The notes: generated by a model not told the origin, from the letters alone. DNA of 64,000 bases from Allolobophora icterica (GCA_963556255.1 OY744607.1:1244396-1308395); one strand, 5' to 3'; shown: positions 47,495 through 57,671, numbered from the stretch's first letter. Numbers and translations are program-made.

Positions 47495-47706
47495 ATGTCT
47501 CGTTATCGGGATGACTCGTCTGAGGAGTGTAAAGTCTACGTTGGCGATCTGCCAAGAGATGTGTCAGAGAAAGAGTTGGAACGAGTCTTCAGAGAGTTTG
47601 GTAGCGTCCGAAGCGTATGGGTGGCACGCAACCCTCCAGGCTTCGCTTTTGTTATGTTTGATGACGAACGAGATGCGGAAGATGCTGTGAAAAATTTGGA
47701 TGGCAG
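47495..47706 (+). CDS. SRSF7: SRSF7-like exon 1 (RRM)
   Basis: ATG at 47495 preceded by TTTTTGTCTTCAG, a likely 5'UTR-intron acceptor. It encodes most of the RRM and ends NLDG in phase 2 at donor GTCAGC. The unspliced frame runs on to 47818 without homology. Confidence 0.93.
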
Positions 47707-50700
47707 GTCAGCGCTTTTTGTTGTTGGAAAGAATAATTTATTATCCCTACATCGTAATGCAATGTGTTTGCGCATTTATGTAGCACCATTTATACCTCTG
47801 TTGAGCATGTCGAATTGAAAGTTTGATATATTCACATTAAGATATTGGTGAATATTTGGTATGGAAAACTGAAGGGAAAACAATTCTTTCATAAGTTTTC
47901 ATATTTCTTCATGAAATTTTCCCACATTAAGCCCTTCCACCAAAAGTAACTCACTTATGCAGTCATCAGATAATCTCAGACTGCTTTCATATACTGTCTA
48001 CTTAAGGGAGTTCCAACTGGGCATGAACTTAAGGGTTTTCTAATTCTTATTAGAAATTATCCATGTAAACCATGACTAGAAAATTTCACACTGCCTCTAT
48101 AAACCTTTTCGCTCGTAAACCTAGTGTCATCAGAGGACACATGATACAGCATACATTTAGTGCTGCACTTAAGTTCTTGTAGGGTGCGTTAACTACTGGG
48201 GAGTGCTTCTGAGTAGGTAACTTGTGGGGTGCTATATTAAATTTTCAAAATGAATGAATGAATGAACCAGTATGTCATGTTAAGTTAATAGCTTTGGGGA
48301 CTTGACATCACTTGGCGTTAAGCAGAATGGCGCATAAACTGGAAGCACATAAATGATTTCACACTGTATATGTGTTTCTTGGGATCCGAAACTTTACTTG
48401 ATCTATAGAAAATAATTAATTCTCGCATGGTAATGGTTACTGAAAATTTATATAGCGCCACTTCAAGAAAGACTCGTCAGAGGTGCTCCCAACCTAACAC
48501 AATGAAACCACGATTGAACAAAATGATCTTCAAGTGTTTGCGGAAAAGAGGCAAAGACAGGCTGAGAAGCTCATGTCGCAGGTTGTTTCAGGAGGATAGG
48601 CCGAGCACAACTGTACAAAACTTCAGTGTTGGACCTTGGATGTATGGACCAGTGGAACGATGAAGTCGCCTGTGACTTGGTACGGAAGATACTGAGGCAG
48701 ATAGCTCCCTGAGATAAGATGGAGCAGAGCCTGTTAGACAATCGTGCATGAGCATCATAATCTTAAACTTAATGTGCTTTTATTTGAGTAACCAGTGCAG
48801 TTCCATGACTCATGACTTAGGTGGTGCTTGATAAGGTCAGCATCCTTACAACTTTCTGGTGTACACATGCTGTGGAGATAACGGGATTGGTTAAATGACA
48901 TTCGCTTTGATTTCAGTATCATCTGTGGAGCACGTGCCCGAGTGAAGCACTCGAATGCCCGACCTACGAGGTCACGACCCGTGATCAGAAAGGCTTATGA
49001 CCCGAACGATCGCTGCTACAAGTGCAACCAGCGCGGTCACTATGCTTACGATTGCGACAAGTATGCAGGAGGAGGACGATCACGCAGGTAAGACGCACGA
49101 TCAATTTTGTCACTTTGTGGTCAAATGTCAGGAAACACGAATGGAGTATTGTTATCGTAATTAGTAAGTTCTATTGTCAGGGCCTAATTAGAGGGACTTA
49201 GGTCCCTTCAGGTCTCCCTATTGTGCCCATTATTGAATATTAATACTGAAATGTAAACACGGTACTCCTTGTCTTATGAAATGTTCTGAAGGTCCAGTAC
49301 ACTGGTTGTTATGGTTGTAGATACATAACAGTGATGGTTATGGTTATTGCAAATTTATATGGTGCCACTTCAAGAGCGACTCATGAGAAGTGCTCCTGAC
49401 AAATGATGTGATGATCATGGAGCTCAAATGTAAGTAAGCTTTCGAACAGGAACCGCTTAGTAAGCAACCTGGTTCTAATTCTGTGCGTGATAGACCGTTT
49501 TTGAATTAAGGGTTGTTACACTGAATGGCATCATCATAATACAGGCAGAATTTATCTAATCTGTTACAGTATCCCATCCACTTTTATTTGCTTGACTTTT
49601 CTAAGCATTTTCATGTCTGCTCTGAATTGTTTCGATATTAGGTCACACTCAAGGTCACGGTCAAGGTCACCTGTGAGAAGACGCAGCTACAGCCGCGAGA
49701 GGTATGTAATTTGAAGGCTTTTTCAAAATTTTAAAGAATAATGTGGATTTATTTGTAAATTTGTGTTAGGCTATGCAGTCGAGCTTTGGAGAGAATTTTG
49801 AAGGTTTGTCTGAACATTATGTTGCTGTTGCATGTAAGAAGGAGACTTATGATACTATTATGCATTTCTTAAGCTCACTAGCTAATGACCTGGTATCAGT
49901 CGATGGCACTGAGCAGTTGTGAGTGAAGGACTCGCCCAAGGTCCCTACTCAGTAATTGTCTTGGAGGAGGCTTGAACCTGTACTCTTTGCGTTACAAGGC
50001 GCGCTCTAACCAGTTGGCTACCTCGTACTCGGATGCTGTTGGTGGTTTGGTATGAGGTTCATCCGATTTTCTGAGATTATCTTTTTGTGAGGTTTTGTTT
50101 GAGCATTGACTCTGTAATGTTTTGGTTGTGGTTGGCCTGAGGCAGGTTATCCTTTGAAGCAGATATTGATTGATGCCTTCGGATTAGATTTTAGTAGATT
50201 AGATTTGGATTAGGCTGATGTTAGGTTTGATGCCAGTCGTCTCTGGCTGTGAGCAAAGTTAATGTAGTTAAATGGAAATTGTTTAGTCTGGTGGTCTTTC
50301 GATGAGTGGTTCAGTTAGTAAATATTTATATGGATGCCATCTGGCTTGGCTGCACTTTGAATTCATTTCCCTGATTGTAAATGTTTTCCTCTTTCTGGCA
50401 ATTCTGGTGCTCGAAAGATATTACAAAACGTCTTGCTTGTTTAACGTGTGTATCATGTGAGGAATACGTTCCAGTCATCACCACTGCATGTAATAAACGC
50501 CCTGTGTTGAAACTGTTACTATTGGCACAATAGTAGGAAGTGTTTGTCCCATTGCACTTGGCAGCTGTAAATCTTTGCAGCTTCAGTCCGCAGCTTGTAT
50601 TCTTTCGTAAAACTGACGGGCGTGGAGTTTGACTTTTGTGACCATGGTTATTACAGGCACAGGTTTTCAGATCAGAGATTCACAATTGAGACCGTCTAAG

Positions 50701-52474
50701 TTCGTATGATATTGTCGAGACGAACCACGTTTGTCTTACTTGACCATGGACTTTCCATTTGACTTTACGAGATATCGGCAGAGTTGTCGCATAGCCGTCA
50801 GATAACACAACGACCTTTCTGTTAACGAGCTTACGCCAGATTTCTCAAATAACCTGATTACACCAAGACCTTTGATTTAACGAGATACGGCCAGAATTTT
50901 CACTTAACGAGATAACACCAAGACCTTTGATTTAACGAGATTTCAGATAACGATCGTTGGGGTGAGTCAAGCCGGCATGCATCATTGGTTGTGATTTCTA
51001 GCTAGCGTCTAAGCCGCTGATGTATGGCAGCTTTCTGGGCTAGAAGACGAATGGGGCCTAGGCATAGAAAAAGGTTTAAGAATCTTCCCTTTGCCGATAA
51101 CATTATTTCTGAAATGGTGCTTGACAAAGTGACAAATGTTTTACATGAAAATGAAATTAAAATATTTTGCTTCTGAACTTGCACTAACTGACTACAGTTT
51201 GCTAGTGAGTTTTGACGTTGTGTAAGAGTTATGAAATATTTATGTTGCTCATCACATATAGACCTCCAGTAAACTTTTCACTTTATTGCGTTAATGGCTT
51301 AATACTTCGCAAAATGATTTTGTAATGACGCTTTAAAAATTTCGGTGATGAGGCTGTCACAGAGAAATGTGTATTTATGATATACTTCAATTGAGAACAT
51401 CAAAATTTTGAGATTTGAAATGGATGCTTCACTGCTGTCTAAAGTCTGCTCTGTAAAAGGACAGGTTGTAAATTTCATACCTGTAAGAAGGTACTTTGAT
51501 AATAATTGGTATTTACCTGCTTGCAGGTTCAAGTGTTGATGGATTTAAATCAGAACGTGAACTTGTACAACTTTCTTTAACTCGAGTTTCTGTTTGTATT
51601 ATAACGATTTTGTGGTGAAATTCTTGATGTCATTTAATGCCTGGTTTTGCCACTTACAGATCGAACTCGAGGTCTCGTTCACGTTCCTATGGTCGTCAAA
51701 AAAGTACCGGCCACAGCAGGTAAGCCTAACACTCCCTGCATGGAATTTTTATTTATTTATTAAGAAAAGGTATATAGCCTCACCGCAGTTGATATGGGAA
51801 TGAAAATTAACTGTAGAGCGCTCGTTCGTCAATCCAGAAATCATGGGACTGGACATGAGAGTATGTTGTGAATTTTGTTGTGGTGATGCCCTGGGCCAAA
51901 CTTGGATATGAATGACTGAACTCATGGATCGTATGCTGACAGTAGTAAGATCAGATAGCAATGAAGAGGATTCGTCATGCCCTGTGCAGTGAGGCTGCTA
52001 ATAATTCACCCCCTCCCCCATGTGGCTGCCTCCTGAGGTTTAGCTGCTATTCTCTTTATCTTTTTGTGTTCGTGGCTTTTGAGGCGGAATTTGTTAAGAA
52101 CTCCGCAGGGGCGCTAATGTGGTTAGCGTGCTGGTCTGTCAGGCCAGAGGTTCAAAATTTGGATGTTTCAACCCCATTTGCACCCCAAACGAAGATCATG
52201 CAGCAAGCGAAGGGACTGGACATCCATCATCGTATGCCAAGGTTAAGAAAGAGGAAATTGCTAACACTTCATACCTGTGACTGCTTCAGAGCTAGCTTAA
52301 CACTTCAGTGATGAGTTGCATTGGTTTCCCAGTCACTTTTAGTACACGTTCGTTGTTAAACTGTTAAGGAACTAATCTTCTCTTCTACAACGTAATTTGA
52401 CCAAAGCAGTATGTTGTTTTTGAAACAGGGGCCATAGACACAGGAGGAGTCGCTCACCATCTGACTCAGACTAA
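47495..52474 (+). CDS. SRSF7: SRSF7/9G8-like serine/arginine-rich splicing factor
   Basis: Five coding exons (47495-47706, 48917-49087, 49642-49701, 51660-51719, 52429-52474), all joined in phase 2, give a protein of 182 residues. An RRM holds RNP2 VYVGDL (14-19) and RNP1 GFAFVMFD (49-56). A CCHC zinc knuckle has C104, C107, H112 and C117 ([14 protein letters not shown]). A short RS tail rich in RSRSRS follows. RRM plus one CCHC knuckle plus RS is the SRSF7 arrangement; SRSF3 lacks the knuckle. The RS tail is shorter than in vertebrate SRSF7. Such proteins bind pre-mRNA in the nucleus, promote exon inclusion and aid mRNA export. A CTTCAG acceptor four bases before the ATG suggests an upstream 5'UTR exon. 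Confidence 0.93.
47880..48280 (+). repeat. LINE/SINE tail fragment in SRSF7-like intron 1
   Basis: The end GGGAGTGCTTCTGAGTAG and GGTGCTATATTAAATTTTCA followed by (AATG)n at about 48205-48268 is the shared 3' tail. Upstream of it I see nothing coding. Confidence 0.55.
48427..48800 (-). repeat. Family C repeat, inverted copy in SRSF7-like intron 1
   Basis: Complementary to 29640-29990: TTTATATAGCGCCACTTCAA, AAATGATCTTCAAGTGTTTG and CAGGTTGTTTCAGGAGG-type blocks correspond in order. The 78-codon frame across it is chance. Confidence 0.75.
48917..49087 (+). CDS. SRSF7: SRSF7-like exon 2 (RRM end and CCHC knuckle)
   Basis: The acceptor GATTTCAG is followed by [12 protein letters not shown], which closes the RRM. 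Then come [19 protein letters not shown] and a Gly/Arg-rich start of the RS region. The donor is GTAAGA. Confidence 0.93.
49328..49430 (-). repeat. Family C end fragment in SRSF7-like intron 2
   Basis: TTGCAAATTTATATGGTGCC then CACTTCAAGAGCGACTCATG. This is a truncated copy of the same end as at 48427. Confidence 0.6.
49642..49701 (+). CDS. SRSF7: SRSF7-like exon 3 (RS domain)
   Basis: A 60-nt exon encoding [20 protein letters not shown] in frame with exon 2. The acceptor is ATATTAG and the donor GTATGT. Confidence 0.9.
49865..50050 (-). repeat. Decayed tRNA-derived SINE in SRSF7-like intron 3
   Basis: The text GTGAGTGAAGGACTCGCCCA, CAAGGTCCCTACTCAG and GCTCTAACCAGTTGGCTACC is the complement of the SINE family A body and a diverged head. 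Confidence 0.6.
50740..50960. repeat. Degenerate tandem repeat in SRSF7-like intron 3
   Basis: About three imperfect copies of a unit with ACACCAAGACCTTTGATTTA and ACGAGATA. No coding potential. Confidence 0.65.
50960..51655. other. SRSF7-like intron 3, 3' part
   Basis: Unique-looking intronic sequence. SR genes often carry a conserved poison exon in a comparable intron, but I cannot identify one here from a single sequence. Confidence 0.4.
51660..51719 (+). CDS. SRSF7: SRSF7-like exon 4 (RS domain)
   Basis: A 60-nt exon encoding [19 protein letters not shown] between acceptor CACTTACAG and donor GTAAGC. It has the same length and phase as exon 3, suggesting an exon duplication. Confidence 0.9.
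52112..52320 (+). repeat. Decayed SINE family B copy in SRSF7-like intron 4
   Basis: GGGGCGCTAATGTGGTTAGC head, CAGAGGTTCAAAATTTG, then CATGCAGCAAGCGAAGGG and CTTCATACCTGTGACTGCTT. A diverged full-length-like copy. Confidence 0.6.
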
Positions 52475-52509
52475 CTGACGAGCGCTTTGAGTCCGGTATC
52501 ACGAAGCAG
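52429..52509 (+). CDS. SRSF7: SRSF7-like exon 5 with stop codon, then donor
   Basis: The acceptor TTGAAACAG is followed by [14 protein letters not shown] and TAA at 52472-52474. A good donor CAG|GTATAC at 52510 lies 35 nt after the stop, so the rest of the 3'UTR is in a separate exon. The short distance should avoid nonsense-mediated decay. Confidence 0.85.
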
Positions 52510-52604
52510 GTATACAATACCATACAACAACTGCATTTGATACAATGCAATACAACTGCGTTTGATATTGCCTTGTGCCAAAGTACAGAAGTGCACACGA
52601 CAGA

Positions 52605-52735
52605 ACAGCGATGGCACTGAGTAATTGTTTCGTGAAGGACTTGCTCAAGGTCCCTACACAGTGGAGACTCGAATCCATACTCTGTGCATTATATGCCGAG
52701 TGCTTTGCCTGATCGGCTACCATGCCCCATTGTAT
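52605..52735 (-). repeat. Decayed tRNA-derived SINE in SRSF7-like intron 5
   Basis: GTGAAGGACTTGCTCAAGGT, then GGAGACTCGAATCCATACTC and GCCTGATCGGCTACCATGC. It is the complement of a SINE with a tRNA-like head, related to 49865-50050. Confidence 0.6.
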
Positions 52736-52827
52736 GGTGCAGAGATCTTTGCAATTTATCCAGATACTTCATCATGAGAATCTTAACAGCTATGCTGGTG
52801 ACAGTCATGCATCTGATGTTACCACTT

Positions 52828-53064
52828 TGTTTACAATACCTTACCTTTGTTTACAATACCTTACTTTTGTTTACAATACCGTGCCTTTGTTTACAATATT
52901 TTACCTTTGTTTGCAATACCTTATCTTTGTTTACAATACTTTACCTATGTTAAAATACCTTATCCTTTGTTTACAATAGCTTATCCTTTGTTTACAATAC
53001 CTTATCCTTTGTTTTCAATACCTTACCTTTGTTTACAATACCTTACCTTTGTTTACAATACCTT
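52828..53064. repeat. 20-bp tandem repeat in SRSF7-like intron 5
   Basis: About a dozen copies of a roughly 20-bp unit (ACCTTTGTTTACAATACCTT and close variants). Frames across it are artefacts. Confidence 0.93.
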
Positions 53065-53329
53065 GTGTTCTGTTGAGTTATCTTTTAAGCCTGCCTCTGT
53101 TGACCATTGTCCAATATAGATAGAACTCCAAAGTCCAAGCTCAACAGAGATGTCTTTTGATACTGTGTGTAATCAAAACTGGATGCAGAAGGAATAATGC
53201 AGACAAAGTCAATATTTATGACACTTTGACCAGTACAGTCTGTTAAGTTAATAGCTGTGAGGGACATAGCAGAGTAGCACATAAACTCTTGAGCGCAAAT
53301 GAGTCCACGTTATACAGGGCCCTGCCCCT

Positions 53330-53636
53330 GCTTACCTTCGTGAGCTTTGCTGCACAGTTTCAGGTGCCCAAGGCTCCCGCTCATCGGGAAAAGGGGTACT
53401 TTTAGTTCCATTTGCTCGTTCCACGACTATGCAAAGTCGAGCTTTTTCAGTGGTGGGCCCGGTAGTCTGGAATAGACTTCCCTTAGAGCTCCGCATGTGC
53501 CCTAGGGTCACCCCTGGCATATTTCTTGCAAAACTTAAAACTGTCTTATATGAACGTGCTGGTGTCGGGAGCGCCTCTGAGTAGTTCCCTTGAATAAACG
53601 CTATATAAATCTTCGAATGAATGAATGAATGAATAC
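53330..53636 (+). repeat. LINE 3' end fragment
   Basis: The plus frame reads RAFSVVGPVVWNRLPLELRM and later GIFLAKLKTVLY, the usual C-terminal end of LINE ORF2. It is followed by GTCGGGAGCGCCTCTGAGTA, ACGCTATATAAATC and an (AATG)n tail. It is 5'-truncated, in SRSF7-like intron 5. Confidence 0.8.
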
Positions 53637-53835
53637 AGAATGTGTTAACACTTTAACGAGTAGGTGCATTGGTTTCCCAGTCACTTTTAGTACATTCTCG
53701 TCGTTAAATTGTTAAAAATGAACTTTGAAAGGCTTTCTTAAATAAGCCAATGATCAGAGCCTGTGTTTAGAGCATGTAAATCTTTTTCGAATTTAAATAT
53801 TCTTCATTTATAAATTTGTGTTTTGTTTCTTTCAG

Positions 53836-54220
53836 AGTGAATATTGAAGAGAAGGAGACCTATTAAGCTTTACTTTGGACAGGAACTGATGTTGACTTTA
53901 CTCAACTGTTAATTGGGTTAAATATGTTGCTATATTAAGAGCCACAATGGCAAATGTGTTTTTGCATCAGTGACAACTTCGTTTTAATTAATCGAAATTT
54001 GTTGCATTGAGTATTGTAGTTTCTAGGCTGCTGTTTAACAGACGAACATTTGACGAGTTTATGTGTCGGTAATTCGAGTTTTACTGGTTTCGTTAAAGAC
54101 AGCTGGTTGTGTAGTTCAGGTTTTGCTGATGACAGTTTTGATAACAAAAGTTTTGAATAGTGAGATGATTAACAGTTATTTTCTTCTGTGAATTCTCAGA
54201 ATAAACATGATTTACTTCTG
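53836..54220 (+). other. SRSF7: SRSF7-like 3'UTR exon (alternative C-terminus if exon 5 is skipped)
   Basis: The acceptor TTTCTTTCAG is at 53826-53835. If joined to exon 5 it is 3'UTR. If joined directly to exon 4 it reads in phase as RVNIEEKETY then TAA (53864-53866). A polyadenylation signal follows at 54200. Confidence 0.75.
54200..54205 (+). terminator. Polyadenylation signal AATAAA of the SRSF7-like gene
   Basis: AATAAA about 365 nt into the last exon. Cleavage is expected near 54220. Confidence 0.8.
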
Positions 54221-54320
54221 GAAATATATTTAAAAACATTTGTTTTGTGTTGAACCAAACTGTTGGATAGTTACTAGTTTATGGTCTTTGTGTAGGACGC
54301 CTTATAATATAAATGTGTTG

Positions 54321-54538
54321 GACGTGGTGGCTCAGTGGTAAGTTCGGCGCCTTGTGACTGGAGGGTTGCAGGTTCGAATCCCACTCTAGCCGCTGCGTAC
54401 GGACCTTGGGCAAGTCCTTCACTCGCAATTGCTCGTGGCGCTTCGGCGTGAAAATTCCGCTGTAGTCGGGAGCGCCTCTGAGTAGTAGTTGACTTCGAGA
54501 GGTGCTATAGAAATATCCGGAATAATAAATAAATAAAA
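54321..54538 (+). mobile_element. tRNA-derived SINE family A, copy 1
   Basis: A-box-like TGGCTCAGTGG at 54328-54338 and B box GGTTCGAATCC at 54371-54381. A tRNA-unrelated body follows with CTTCGGCGTGAAAATTCCG and the tail GTCGGGAGCGCCTCTGAGTA ... GGTGCTATAGAAATATCCGG ending in AATAAATAAA. It is not a tRNA gene: there is no acceptor-stem fold or anticodon arm of usual form. Confidence 0.88.
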
Positions 54539-54768
54539 GAATTGAAATCATGTGTCTGGGGAGTTTCCTTGAAATAACCCTTCCTGCATATCCGCTTGGA
54601 GCATTACAGGACCCATATTCTAATATGGAAATCTTGCAGAGCCCATATGAGTCCCATCGAATGCCCAAGGAAACGCTAGCAGGGAACAGTTTCCGATCCA
54701 AGTGGGCACTGAACCAAATGTTGGATTTCTGTGGCATCTCCATAATCCATCTGTAGGATCTACTAGGC

Positions 54769-55340
54769 CAGGGGTGGTGAACCTATGGCACGCCTGCCCA
54801 AAGTGGCATGCGTTCAAATTTTTTGGGCACGCAGAATTAAGAGCATCCCCAGAATTTCAAACACAAAATCCACATTTTCTTTTATGAAGGATTTTATTTA
54901 AACACCATTGTAAAACGATCTTTGAAATATTGTCTTTAATTCATTTTTAGTTATACTTTGTTAACTAAAACCTGTATGAGAAAATAATTATATACTGTGC
55001 AGTTTTCCTTGTGGGAAACTTGTGGGGCGTGGTGGCTCAGTGGTAAGTTCGGCGCCTTGTGACCGGAGGGTTGCAGGTTCGAATCCCACTCTAGCCGCTG
55101 CGTACGGACCTTGGGCAAGTCCTTCACTCGCAATTGCTCGTGGCGCTTCGGCGTGAAAATTCCGGCACAGTATCAAATGCTGTAGTCGGGAGCGCCTCTG
55201 AGTAGTAGTTGACTTCGAGAGGCGCTATAGAAATATCCGGAATAAAAATATTCCAAGGGGCACACAACAGGTTTTTAAACGATTTAGCAGCATTTTGGCA
55301 CACACCTTAATTAAGAAACGTTTGCCCCCCCCCACCCCTG
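54769..55340. mobile_element. hAT-like non-autonomous element with nested SINE
   Basis: Left end CAGGGGTGGTGAACCTATGG; right end complement CAGGGGTGGGGGGGGGCAAA. The imperfect 8-bp flanks TACTAGGC and TACGTGGC look like a diverged target duplication. The interior is AT-rich and a SINE family A copy is inserted in it. Confidence 0.75.
55023..55250 (+). mobile_element. tRNA-derived SINE family A, copy 2 (nested)
   Basis: Nearly identical to copy 1: GGTGGCTCAGTGGTAAGTTC, GGTTCGAATCC, and the same tail. It has an extra CACAGTATCAAATG segment before the tail, as in copy 3. Confidence 0.88.
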
Positions 55341-55359
55341 TACGTGGCCTACAATCAAT

Positions 55360-55760
55360 CAATCAACTAAGCATTTATATAGCGATCCTTCAAGGAAACT
55401 ATTTAGAGGTGCTCCCAGCCCAACCCTGGTGAAAGGGAACAGTTTTTAGAGCAGAGAAGAAAGTGGTGGACGAGTCTCGAGGAAGAGACCACAGCTCAGG
55501 AGGAAGCCCATTCCAAATTGTGGGTAAAACCACAGAGAAAGTGCAGAAGGTCTTTTTAATTCAGTATGATCCATAGCAGGACCTTGCAATGATTTCTTTG
55601 ACGATGTTTGAACTCTGGTAATCAACGGTTCTTAGTGAGGGCTTTTCCAGGACTCTGGAACTTGTTGCTGTTTATGTCTGCTCCCAAATTCTGTGAAGTG
55701 GTTTAGGCCAGAGATTTTAAAGTCCTGTCAGAGTATTTTATCCATCTTTATTTAACTTTT
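55360..55760 (-). repeat. Interspersed repeat with AATC tract and shared end motif
   Basis: (AATC)n then GCATTTATATAGCGATCCTT and GAGGTGCTCCCAGCCCAACC. This is the complement of the tail motif found in several families. The rest is unclassified. Confidence 0.55.
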
Positions 55761-55922
55761 TACATATTTTATTCATTTTTATTTTCATTATTTTATCGTC
55801 CATAACCTGTCGTGTGTTGCTAGGGAGTGTCATGTGGATCTATGGCTGGTTCTGTCCTGTCGTTATGCTCGTAGAATGAAGCTTTGGTTTCACTCAACTT
55901 GTGATTGATACATTCTTACACT

Positions 55923-56100
55923 CAGTGCTCGAAATGGAAAATTTTACGAAACGGAACGCTAGTAAAAAATATGGGAGCATTCACATTAATTTCATAGTAT
56001 TTTCCACAATAATATATCTGGACGAAAGGGAACGATAATACGGATGCATTTGACGAACCGGAACGGCGTTCCGGTGCGTTCCGGTCCATTTCGAGCACTG
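55923..56100. mobile_element. Small hAT-like MITE with perfect termini
   Basis: Perfect 16-bp inverted repeats CAGTGCTCGAAATGGA and a perfect 8-bp target duplication CTTACACT (55915-55922 and 56101-56108). It is 178 bp and non-coding. Confidence 0.93.
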
Positions 56101-56263
56101 CTTACACTGGAGGTATAGACGATTAGACGTCTTTAGGTTCAATTGGATTCCGTTAGTCAGGCTTTTGGATGAAAATAGGGTGAATATGTGGAGTCATTTT
56201 GTGCTAAAATATAAGAGCATACGAATTCTTATGGAATTAGGTATTGCGGTTTACCCTAACAAC

Positions 56264-56430
56264 CAGTGTGTAATCTAGTCCCCCTGTTCTGGGGGGAACA
56301 AGGTTTCTCGGGGGGAATTTCCCCCCAAAAAGGTCTCTGCCTTACAATATTGCTGAGCTCTGGGGGGAAACTTCAACCCTGGGGGGGGGAAATTTCCCCA
56401 CTCCCCAAAAGACGTCTAGATTAAACACTG
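56264..56430. mobile_element. Small TIR element, 8-9 bp target duplication
   Basis: Ends CAGTGTGTAATCTAG and (complement) CAGTGTTTAATCTAG. Flanking direct repeat CCTAACAAC (56255-56263 and 56431-56439), nine bases or eight plus one shared. The interior carries GGGGGGAAATTTCCCC-like palindromes. hAT is likely, though nine bases would also fit a Mutator-like element. Confidence 0.87.
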
Positions 56431-56617
56431 CCTAACAACAGGTACGAACGATATCGTCGTCGTGTCCAACTCCATAGGCGTAGACTCTGGGGGGGGGTTA
56501 CGTGCCACTCCCCCCCCCCCCAATAATTGAGATTTTACTGTGCATCCAATGCAACAAGTGTAGAATAAATAACCAAATCCCCCAATATTTTGGACAAGTT
56601 TACGCCAGTGTCCCACT

Positions 56618-57588
56618 CTATCTGGCCTGCAGCCTTGACTTGAGACTGGCCTCGTAGCGTTCCCTGCTGCTCTTGACGGACGTCACGAGGACCAGCATGC
56701 TCTTGGCCAGCTGCAGGTCGGCCTGGGCGTTTTGCGAGGACGCGAAGTCGTAGCTAACGACAGACGTTTGAACCTCGTCGAGTTCCTGACCGCGGACCAG
56801 CTGTCTCCGGATGCTCTGCTTATTGCGAAGGATGGCCTCTTGTTCCTTCTGGGTCATCTCGGCGTTCCGCTGCTGTTCCAGCTCGAACTCGCGCTCGAGG
56901 GCCTTGTACGAGGAGTAGACCATCGATTTGACGACCCTCATGCGAGTCTCGAGTAGGATCCGGTTGAAACGAAGCGGGTTAATGTTGTAGGAACTGATGC
57001 GAGGACGGGACGACAGATCGACGAGCGTTAGTGACTCTGACTGTGAACAAATCAAGTGTAAATGTACACGTTTTCCCATGCTATCAAACCTGCTCATTTA
57101 TCAATGAGAGTATTTGCCCGTCATGTATGACGGGTTGAAAAAGAAAATGAATGGATTGATAGGAAGAGAAACTTCAATTTTCTAAAGCGCTTCTCTAAAG
57201 CTAATCGCAAATCACCAGCTTATTCACGAGCGTTGCGTCGTATCAGAGGGGTTGTCCAGAGATCGATGTCCAGTGAAGGTCAGAGTCCTTAGGCCTACTG
57301 TCCGCTTTACAAGCGCTCTGACCAATCGGCTACCATGCAGTACTTTATCATTAGCCAGTGGCACACTCTTACACCGAAGTATAACATGATGCCATCACCA
57401 GTTCAGCTAACTTAGCGTTCTGATGAAAATCGAACCTGTGTTGGTTGGGGAAACGAGTTGTTCGCTGTCCCGTTGAGCCTCTGGTCCTTGATGTCTTCGC
57501 TGTTGATCCGTGGTTTGACGACCATCGCCCGCGACGAGGAAACTGGATCCGGATGAGGATCAAGAGAAGGAACACGCGAGGACGGCAT
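56618..57588 (-). CDS. Two-exon gene for an unrecognised coiled-coil-like protein
   Basis: Exon 1 runs 57588-57436 and begins MPSSRVPSLDPHPDPVSSS; an in-frame TAG lies shortly upstream. Exon 2 runs 57040-56618 and ends at TAG 56620-56618. The junction is phase 0 (donor CAG|GTTCGA, acceptor TTGTTCACAG), giving 191 residues. Exon 2 opens SESLTLVDLSSRPRISSYNI and contains a long charged helix (ALEREFELEQQRNAEMTQKE onward) and LQLAKSMLVLVTSVKSSRER near the end. There is no signal peptide or membrane segment. The codons are more GC-rich than the surroundings. The helical LQLAK...L segment faintly recalls small axonemal proteins, but I would not name it. An unspliced frame beginning at 57097 reads the intron and is less likely. 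Confidence 0.75.
57190..57350 (-). repeat. Decayed tRNA-like SINE in the intron of the coiled-coil gene
   Basis: GTCAGAGTCCTTAGGCCTAC and CAAGCGCTCTGACCAATCGG, then CTACCATGCAG. This is the complement of a SINE head related to 52605-52735. Confidence 0.5.
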
Positions 57589-57671
57589 TTCCAGTTGTTT
57601 CTAAATTCTCCTCCTAACAAGCACAAATACAGAACGCCGTTCTTATACACGCTTATATCTATTATTATAAT

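Noticed and set aside
47495..47818. A 107-residue intronless RRM protein
   Set aside because: The RRM would be incomplete; a GTCAGC donor at 47707 joins in phase to the RRM end and zinc knuckle.
54328..54400. tRNA gene
   Set aside because: A and B boxes are present, but the same unit recurs twice more with a long body and LINE-like tail, so it is a tRNA-derived SINE head.
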